DNA from: STF1-107 sp964457935
Lineage (GTDB): Bacteria > Bacillota > Clostridia > Christensenellales > UBA1242
Length of the DNA: 8,730 bases
NCBI GenBank assembly: GCA_964457935.1
Contig: CAYWFC010000035.1
Span: 1-8,730 of the forward strand
Direction of reading: 5' to 3'
Part shown: one piece after another, positions 1-4,008 of the stretch
Position numbering within the stretch: the stretch's first letter is position 1
How the letters are laid out: every line of letters begins with the position of its first letter
Program-made: the position numbers and the translations under genes
Notes under the pieces: model-generated
What the model was told of the DNA's origin: nothing
Database searches by the model: none
Seen by the model: the letters and a program-made list of their open reading frames with translations, nothing else

Positions 1-62
1 GTATTTGCGGTCCATTTCGCATACTGAGTAATATGCGAAGTGGTGGGGGTGGCGTTTTGCCC
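1..62 (-). pseudogene. 5'-truncated InlB-type repeat gene fragment, leaving the window
   Basis: Reading leftward, the frame opens after a TAA (65-63) and runs off the window edge. Its residues include ITQYAKWTAN, the typical end of an InlB/Flg_new (Listeria-Bacteroides) repeat, whose consensus is roughly ITLYAKWT. There is no start codon or Shine-Dalgarno site upstream in this frame. The corresponding frame in the right arm is the same except that it reads TPNTY after YAKW. Only about 20 codons are visible, so the identification rests on the motif and on the longer right-hand counterpart. Confidence 0.55.
14..41. other. 28-bp imperfect palindrome, dif-like layout (left copy)
   Basis: On the minus strand the arms are ACTTCGCATAT and GTATGCGAAAT, separated by TACTCA. 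The arms match each other's reverse complement at 9 of 11 positions, with an uninterrupted 8-bp core (TTCGCATA/TATGCGAA). The 11-6-11 spacing is that of XerC/XerD dif sites, and the inner CGCATA and TATG blocks resemble the E. coli dif arms as I remember them. The same 28 bases occur at 3967-3994 in the opposite orientation. Function is inferred. The bases also encode part of an InlB motif, which could explain some of the pattern. Confidence 0.45.
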
Positions 63-365
63 TTATTCTATGGGCTATTTGGGCAAAATGCGGTGTAAAA
101 AGATAAATAATCTTGTACAAGCAAATGACATAGTTATTAGCACATTTTTTTCAGGTTTTTTTTGCCGAGATTGGCGAATGAGAGAGAGTGGCACAATGTG
201 AAGAGCGGTGGTATAAAAATTGATGCATTGGGGAACAAAACATACATGGTGACGGCTGAGATGTGCAAAAGTGCCCAAATATCGGGCGGAGTGACGAAAA
301 AATATGTAAAAAATATTGCAAAAAAAGTCGAAATCGTTTGTTATTTAGTGTATTTTGTGCTAACA

Positions 366-371
366 TATAAT
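366..371 (+). promoter_or_regulatory. Probable -10 element of the HU gene
   Basis: A perfect TATAAT lies 31 bp upstream of the HU start codon, in an AT-rich stretch. No good -35 hexamer sits at 16-18 bp: TTGTTA at 338-343 is 22 bp away and TTTAGT at 344-349 is a weak match. Between base 230 and this box I see nothing gene-like, only A-rich sequence. Confidence 0.4.
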
Positions 372-402
372 CAGCCAAGTGCTAAGATAAAAGGAGATTT
401 TT

Positions 403-672
403 ATGAACAAAGGTGAATTCTTAAAAGCTTGGGGCGAAAAAGCAGGTCTTACTGGCGCTCAAGCAAAGAAAGCATTTGATGCTTTTGAAGAAGTATTAGC
501 GGAAGGTATGAAGGAAGGCAAAGTATCATTCCCTGGCTTCGCTACATTCGAAGTGAAAGTGCGTGCTGCTAGAGAAGGTATCAACCCTCTTACTAAGCAA
601 AAGATCAAAATCGCTGAGAGCAGAGTACCAGCAGCTAAATTCGGTGCTGGATTCAAATCACGTTTTAACTAA
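403..672 (+). CDS. HU-family DNA-binding protein
   Basis: This is an 89-residue bacterial histone-like protein, the usual length for HU. Such proteins form dimers that bend and compact DNA and assist replication and recombination. The N-terminal helical half (residues 1-40) has the HU pattern MNKGEFLKAWGEKAGLT. It is followed by the signature FPGFATFEVKVRAAREG (43-59) and the DNA-inserting beta-arm with its conserved INP (60-62) and basic KQKIKI (65-70). The tail reads RVPAAKFGAGFK where most HU proteins have VPxFxxGxxLK, a mild deviation. AAGGAGA lies a few bases before the ATG, which fixes the start. The gene stands alone, with its own terminator, and converges on the dnaB operon. Codon choice is smooth, as in a well-expressed gene. 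Confidence 0.95.
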   Translation: MNKGEFLKAWGEKAGLTGAQAKKAFDAFEEVLAEGMKEGKVSFPGFATFEVKVRAAREGINPLTKQKIKIAESRVPAAKFGAGFKSRFN

Positions 673-682
673 TGCACTAGTC

Positions 683-718
683 AAAAAACACTGGACAGAG
701 ATGTCCAGTGTTTTTTTT
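683..718. terminator. Two-way intrinsic terminator between HU and dtd
   Basis: A 9-bp perfect stem CACTGGACA (689-697) and TGTCCAGTG (702-710) with a GAGA loop is flanked by A6 on the left and T8 on the right. It therefore gives a U-tailed hairpin on both strands. It lies just after the HU stop codon and about 170 bp after the dtd stop, so it can end both converging units. Confidence 0.92.
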
Positions 719-770
719 ATTTTGTGGCATTATGGATGCAAATGTTTTTTCATTTTGTGGCATTATGGAT
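719..770. repeat. Short direct repeat, two copies, 33-bp period
   Basis: ATTTTGTGGCATTATGGAT occurs at 719-737 and again at 752-770, just after the HU terminator. The following bases are only partly similar. It looks like a local duplication in intergenic DNA. No function is evident. Confidence 0.85.
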
Positions 771-836
771 ACATATCGTATATCAAAAATATGGGCGTAA
801 ACTGCTCGTATTTTTGTATTTACTTATCGTGTAAGG

Positions 837-917
837 AAATATCAGTCATCACTCTACGTCGAAGATAAGTGTAATATAAATATCAGTCATCACTCTACAT
901 CTAAGAAAAGTGTGATA
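837..917. repeat. Tandem duplication of the dtd 3' end
   Basis: Bases 837-876 and 878-917 match at 36 of 40 positions, with a 41-bp period. The second copy is the end of the dtd gene, including its double stop TGATGA. The first copy lies beyond the stop. Read on the minus strand it still encodes ITLIFDVE-stop, against ITLFLDVE-stop in the gene. Two of the four differences are silent and two are conservative (F to I, L to F). Confidence 0.85.
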
Positions 918-1333
918 GGGCCGTCCAGAGTGGTATCTATATGCATATGCTCGCCGAACACACCGCACTGCACATCCAAGTGGTACTGCTGGCGCAAGAC
1001 ATCTGCCACTGCCAGATACAGTGTATTGGCTTCGTCCTTGCCAGCGCTCAGGCTAAAATCTGGGCGAGTACCGCTACGTTTGCTCGCGCACAGAGTGAAA
1101 TTGCTCACCAATAGCACGCTCCCGCCCACGTCGCACAGGCTAAGGTTTAGTTTGTCGCGGTCGTCTTTGAATATGCGGGTAGTGGCTATGCGATAAGCGA
1201 GCTTTTCGGCGCAGGCTCGAGTGTCTGTCTGCACCACGCCCACCATGACGACTGCGCCTGTGCCTATCTGCGACACGACGGTGTCATTTACCGACAATGT
1301 GGCGCCATGCACGCGCTGTAATACTGCGCGCAT
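890..1333 (-). CDS. dtd: D-aminoacyl-tRNA deacylase (D-Tyr-tRNA deacylase)
   Basis: This 147-residue protein has the standard DTD length and opens with MRAVLQRVHGATLSV, the family N-terminus. DTD is a cytosolic homodimer that removes D-amino acids and mischarged glycine from tRNA, keeping them out of proteins. The catalytic-loop motif, normally SQxT, reads SNFT at residues 77-80 within VSNFTLCASKRSGTRPDF. The second signature, (N/G)GPVT in most members, appears as DGPIT (137-141). The Q-to-N change in the first motif is unusual and may alter catalysis, although the rest of the fold looks intact. The ATG overlaps the yqeY stop (TAATG), which points to translational coupling. It is the last gene of the operon. 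A diverged copy of its C-terminal tail follows the stop codon. Confidence 0.93.
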   Translation of the reverse strand: MRAVLQRVHGATLSVNDTVVSQIGTGAVVMVGVVQTDTRACAEKLAYRIATTRIFKDDRDKLNLSLCDVGGSVLLVSNFTLCASKRSGTRPDFSLSAGKDEANTLYLAVADVLRQQYHLDVQCGVFGEHMHIDTTLDGPITLFLDVE

Positions 1334-1755
1334 TACAGGCTCCTGAGCACGCTACTAACAAGGCCCATATCTACTGAGCCTGCGTAGTTTGCCTTAAAAT
1401 ATTTCATCACTGCAGGCACGCTACGGTCGTCCAGAGTGCGAATGATGTCTGCTATCTCGCTCTCGCTGAGCATTTTAGGCAGATAAGTGGACAGAATGGC
1501 TTTTTGGCGCTCGATGACGTCTCTTTGCTCGAGATTGTTGACGCGCGCGTAGTTTTCTGCCTCTTCGGTGAGTTCTTTGATAGTCTTTTGCAGTATGGCT
1601 ACCACGTCGGCGTCGGTAAGCGATGCACCGCTTTCGCGATTTTTGATCTCTGCAAGCATTATTTTATTTATAACCACGCTATACACAGATCTCGCTACTG
1701 TGTCGTGGTCTTTGATTGATTGCACATTGGCTTTTTTGATTTCGTCTACTAACAT
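1333..1755 (-). CDS. yqeY: GatB/YqeY domain protein
   Basis: This is a 140-residue free-standing YqeY-type protein, similar in length to the family's usual ~148. The domain resembles the C-terminal tail region of the GatB subunit of tRNA-dependent amidotransferase. The cellular role of free-standing YqeY is not settled. Recognisable features are the charged N-terminal helix (MLVDEIKKANVQSIK), RSVYSVVINKIMLAEI, the ELTEEAENYARVNNLE helix, the ILSTYLPKMLSESEI segment (YLPxxLSexEi is the strongest family signature) and the C-terminal DMGLVSSVL. The start was chosen at 1755 because AAAGGAG sits five bases before that ATG. A longer in-frame start at 1788 would overlap dnaB and lacks such a site. 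The gene begins 10 bp after the dnaB stop and ends overlapping the dtd start. Confidence 0.9.
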   Translation of the reverse strand: MLVDEIKKANVQSIKDHDTVARSVYSVVINKIMLAEIKNRESGASLTDADVVAILQKTIKELTEEAENYARVNNLEQRDVIERQKAILSTYLPKMLSESEIADIIRTLDDRSVPAVMKYFKANYAGSVDMGLVSSVLRSL

Positions 1756-1765
1756 ATATTCTCCT

Positions 1766-3205
1766 TTATTGTTCGCCAAAGATGTCATCTATGGCTTGGT
1801 CTTTGGTCGGGGTGATAGTGCCGTCTTCGGCGCTGTCGTCCTTGCGCGGTGTGGCATAGCGCTGTGATGCGCGTCTGTCGTTCGCTTCGTAAAATCTCGT
1901 AAATGCACCGGCATATTTCAGCGGAATAGTATCTAGCTCGCCCTGTCTGTTTTTAGCAATGATGAGTTTGCAGTCCAGGTCAGGAGACAGCTCTTCGTCC
2001 GCGTCAGCACTGCGGTCCTCGCGCTGGATGAACATTACCACGTCCGCGTCCTGCTCGATAGACCCGCTCTCTCGCAAGTCACTCAGCATAGGAGTCTTGT
2101 CCTGGCGTTGCTCCACGCTACGCGACATCTGTGACAGCACCAAGATAGGTACTTGGAGTTCTCTCGCGGCAATTTTTAGATAACGCGTGATCTCGCTCAC
2201 CTCGACTTGACGGCTCTCGCGCTCTGCCTTGTCCGACGTCATCAACTGCAAATAGTCAATGACTACCAGGTCGAGCCCATGTTCGTGCTTTAGTGTACGG
2301 CATTTGGACAATAACTCCATTGGCTTGATAAGTGATGAGTCGTCGATGTACAGGCGCGCCTTGCTCAATCTATCTTTTGTCTTCATCACACTGCTCCAGA
2401 CGTTTTGGTCGTTGGTGCCTTTCTTCGTGTCATCCATAGGTACTGAGCCTACGCTAGCCAGCGACCTCTGCGCCAGTGATGTGATAGGCATCTCGAGCGA
2501 GAATACTGCCACGCTAGCATTGTCATACAACGCTGCATTGGTCGCGATATTCATAGCGAAGGCAGATTTACCCACGCTAGGTCGCGCAGCCAATAATATC
2601 AGCTCGCCTTTTTGGAGACCGTTCGTCACTTGGTCTAGGCGCGGGAAGCCTGTCTTGACACCGCGGAAGGCGTCTTTGTCTATAAATATCTTCTCCATAC
2701 GCGACACCACTTCGGTCACTCCCTCGCTGATGTGGCGAAGCTCGCTGGTGTGCTCGGTCTTGCTGATATCCATGATGAGTTTCTCGGCATTTTCGAGCGC
2801 GTCTTTGCTACTCTGCGTCTCGAGGCAGTAATTGATACTCGCTTGGTTTACCGCTATGATCTTGCGCAAAATACTGTCATTGCGCACTATGTCTATGTAG
2901 CTGGAGTAATTAGCCGAGCTGGGGAGTGCATTGGTCAGCTCTACTAGGTAGGATACCCCACCTGCCTCCTCCAATGTGCCGTCTCGCTCCATTTGCTTGT
3001 TCACTGTGATGTAATCCACCGCTTCGTTGTTTGTGTACAGTGTCTTCATCGCGTCATATATCTTTTGGTGCGCAGTGCTGTAAAAGTCATCTTTGTTTAA
3101 CTTGCTAAATATCTGCACCTGCGACTCCGGGCTCATAAATATACATCCCAGGATGGATTGCTCCGCCTCCATATTGTATGGTAATATCTTTGGTTTCTTG
3201 TCCAT
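1766..3205 (-). CDS. dnaB: Replicative DNA helicase DnaB
   Basis: This 479-residue hexameric helicase unwinds DNA at the replication fork and binds primase. The N-terminal domain (about 8-110) opens with the typical LPYNMEAEQSILG. A linker (about 140-180) leads to the RecA-like ATPase domain. Walker A is ARPSVGKS (207-214), Walker B is LVVIDY (313-318), and the sensor-like segment LVLSQMSR (355-362) is followed by DLRESGSIEQDADVVMFI. The arginine-finger region is KNRQGELDT (418-426). All key residues are present, so it should be active. The tail after about 445 is polar and unconserved, as in relatives. AAAGGAG with five-base spacing supports the start. Its stop TAA forms part of the yqeY ribosome binding site. 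I see no split HINT/DOD insertion (intein). Confidence 0.97.
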   Translation of the reverse strand: MDKKPKILPYNMEAEQSILGCIFMSPESQVQIFSKLNKDDFYSTAHQKIYDAMKTLYTNNEAVDYITVNKQMERDGTLEEAGGVSYLVELTNALPSSANYSSYIDIVRNDSILRKIIAVNQASINYCLETQSSKDALENAEKLIMDISKTEHTSELRHISEGVTEVVSRMEKIFIDKDAFRGVKTGFPRLDQVTNGLQKGELILLAARPSVGKSAFAMNIATNAALYDNASVAVFSLEMPITSLAQRSLASVGSVPMDDTKKGTNDQNVWSSVMKTKDRLSKARLYIDDSSLIKPMELLSKCRTLKHEHGLDLVVIDYLQLMTSDKAERESRQVEVSEITRYLKIAARELQVPILVLSQMSRSVEQRQDKTPMLSDLRESGSIEQDADVVMFIQREDRSADADEELSPDLDCKLIIAKNRQGELDTIPLKYAGAFTRFYEANDRRASQRYATPRKDDSAEDGTITPTKDQAIDDIFGEQ

Positions 3206-3215
3206 ATAGTCTCCT

Positions 3216-3473
3216 TTATCTAAATACGTCTCTGTGCGGACGCTCCGCTATGCGCTGGGCACGCTTCGCCGATATCCGCGCGTGCACTAGTTCCACCACA
3301 CCGAGCACTGTGATCATGATGCACATAAATATCACTATCATCACCGCATTGGTCACCCTGCCGAGCAAGAAATACCCCACCACACACAGCAACGGTACAC
3401 AGCATAGCATGCCTATGCCTATGCGCTTGATGACCTGTAAATATGTCCTTTTCTGTAAATGTCTCTCATCCAT
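3216..3473 (-). CDS. Small two-helix membrane protein, unknown function
   Basis: I do not recognise this 85-residue protein. It has a basic N-terminus (MDERHLQKRTYLQVIKR), two hydrophobic segments likely to span the membrane (about 18-38 and 42-63), and a basic polar tail (ARISAKRAQRIAERPHR). A hairpin with both ends in the cytoplasm fits the charge distribution. Its stop TAA is embedded in TAAAGGAG, the dnaB ribosome binding site, so it belongs to the dnaB operon. There is no Shine-Dalgarno site before the ATG at 3473. Instead a TATATT box ends six bases upstream, suggesting a leaderless message or a different start. GC content matches the neighbouring housekeeping genes. Small membrane proteins are easily over-predicted, but the tight join to dnaB supports a real gene. 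Confidence 0.72.
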   Translation of the reverse strand: MDERHLQKRTYLQVIKRIGIGMLCCVPLLCVVGYFLLGRVTNAVMIVIFMCIMITVLGVVELVHARISAKRAQRIAERPHRDVFR

Positions 3474-3479
3474 GTATAT

Positions 3480-3485
3480 AATATA
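3480..3485 (-). promoter_or_regulatory. Possible -10 box of a leaderless promoter
   Basis: TATATT on the minus strand ends six bases before the ATG at 3473, where initiation would fall on or next to the A of the start codon. No convincing -35 hexamer is present at 16-18 bp (TTGGAT lies 20 bp away). The surrounding sequence is very AT-rich, so chance occurrence is possible. Confidence 0.3.
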
Positions 3486-3555
3486 TCACAACTTTTAGAA
3501 AAAATCATCCAATCTGAGCGGAAAAATATATTTTTTTGCCCGCCCACACTGGCAC

Positions 3556-3597
3556 AAAAAAAGAGCAGGTCGAAAAAAGGTGGCTATGACCTGCTCT
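3556..3597 (-). terminator. Intrinsic terminator upstream of the dnaB operon
   Basis: On the minus strand a perfect 10-bp stem (AGAGCAGGTC with GACCTGCTCT, + positions 3588-3597 and 3562-3571) is followed immediately by seven T. The 16-base loop contains UAGCCA, which is complementary to UGGCUA upstream (+3611-3616). The plus strand has no T tract, so the signal is directional. It lies about 80 bp before the small membrane protein gene and after a strong promoter. Confidence 0.88.
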
Positions 3598-3682
3598 GTG
3601 ACTACTAATGTAGCCATCCATCGCATACGCGACGCTACAGCGCCATCAAACAAAGCACTGCAGGATAGAGATTATCTCTATC
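3556..3682 (-). ncRNA. Predicted structured small RNA or operon leader, ~127 nt
   Basis: A near-consensus promoter and a strong intrinsic terminator bracket this stretch on the minus strand, and I find no open frame with a ribosome binding site in it. The predicted first base (about 3682) is also the first base of a perfect hairpin, GATAGAGA-TAA-TCTCTATC (3682-3664). Further small stems follow: CGCT-GT-AGCG, TCGC-GTAT-GCGA, and TGGCTAC-ATTA-GTAGTCA (3616-3599, one G-U pair). Then comes the terminator stem. I could not match it to SRP RNA, 6S RNA, tmRNA, T-box or the common riboswitch cores that I know. It may be a free small RNA or a leader that controls read-through into the dnaB operon. Confidence 0.65.
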
Positions 3683-3688
3683 ATATTA

Positions 3689-3717
3689 ATGATACCGCTC
3701 AGCCACCTCATTGTCAA
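3689..3717 (-). promoter_or_regulatory. Near-consensus housekeeping promoter
   Basis: On the minus strand a perfect TTGACA (+3712-3717) is followed after exactly 17 bp by TATCAT (+3689-3694, five of six matches to TATAAT). This is the best sigma-70/sigma-A type promoter in the window. Predicted initiation about seven bases downstream falls at 3682, the first base of the 5' hairpin of the predicted RNA. It may also drive the membrane protein-dnaB-yqeY-dtd operon through read-through of the terminator. Confidence 0.8.
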
Positions 3718-3784
3718 GCATTTTCACCCACTTTTTCACAAAACTTATCTTTTTTCTCACCTCGTCCCCAAAAACCTGAAAAAT

Positions 3785-4008
3785 GCATCAATTTTTATAC
3801 CACCGCTCTTCACATTGTGTCACTCTCTCCCATTCGCTAATCTCGGCAAAAAACCTGAAAAAATGTGCTAATTACTGTGCCATTTGCTTGTACAAGATTA
3901 TTTATCTTTTTACACCGCATTTTGCCCCAATAGCCCATAAAATAAGGGCAAAACGCCACCCCCACCACTTCGCATATTACTCAGTATGCGAAATGGACCC
4001 CAAATACC
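3785..4008. repeat. Right arm of the ~225-bp inverted repeat
   Basis: This is the inverted counterpart of bases 1-230. The inner boundary near 3785 falls on the motif AAAACCTGAAAAATG (3771-3785). A second version of that motif lies within the arm at about 3850-3865, so a short direct repeat marks the edge of homology. The conserved stem-loop TTTTGCCC (3920-3927) with GGGCAAAA (3946-3953) is present here too. No start codon with a ribosome binding site points into the InlB frame that begins at the outer end. Confidence 0.93.

Larger units (their letters stand above)
1..230. repeat. Left arm of a ~225-bp inverted repeat
   Basis: The reverse complement of this stretch matches 3785-4008 almost base for base. 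I count about ten substitutions plus a few length changes in poly-T runs. The match starts at or before base 1 and stops abruptly near 230, where the inner flanks become unrelated. The arm appears non-coding: the poly-T length differences shift every long reading frame between the two copies. It holds a conserved stem-loop (TTTTGCCC 55-62 with GGGCAAAA 81-88) and the palindrome at 14-41. Its outer end runs in frame, on the minus strand, into an InlB repeat. No transposase lies in the enclosed segment, so a classical transposon is not supported. Confidence 0.93.

Noticed and set aside
162..416. 84-codon plus-strand frame running from the left arm into the HU gene
   Set aside because: It crosses the inverted repeat, whose other copy breaks this frame by poly-T length changes, overlaps the HU start, lacks a ribosome binding site and resembles no protein family.
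778..820. Extra terminator from CAAAAATATG and CGTATTTTTG
   Set aside because: The stem is AT-rich and imperfect with a 13-base loop. The nearby hairpin at 683-718 is far stronger on both strands.
719..917. CRISPR-like array from the two sets of short direct repeats
   Set aside because: Only two copies of each repeat, different sequences in the two sets, no regular spacers and no cas genes.
1959..2831. Long plus-strand frames opposite dnaB, including one of 190 codons
   Set aside because: They are antisense shadows of the intact dnaB gene. Composition is Ser/Arg-rich without any recognisable domain or ribosome binding site.
3556..3682. Identity of the predicted RNA as SRP RNA, 6S RNA or T-box leader
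   Set aside because: It lacks the SRP apical GGAA loop region, the long 6S-type central bubble and the T-box UGGNACCGCG motif.
1..4008. Composite transposon with the inverted repeats as ends
   Set aside because: There is no transposase or integrase inside, the cargo is essential housekeeping genes, and no target-site duplication can be seen at the visible ends.
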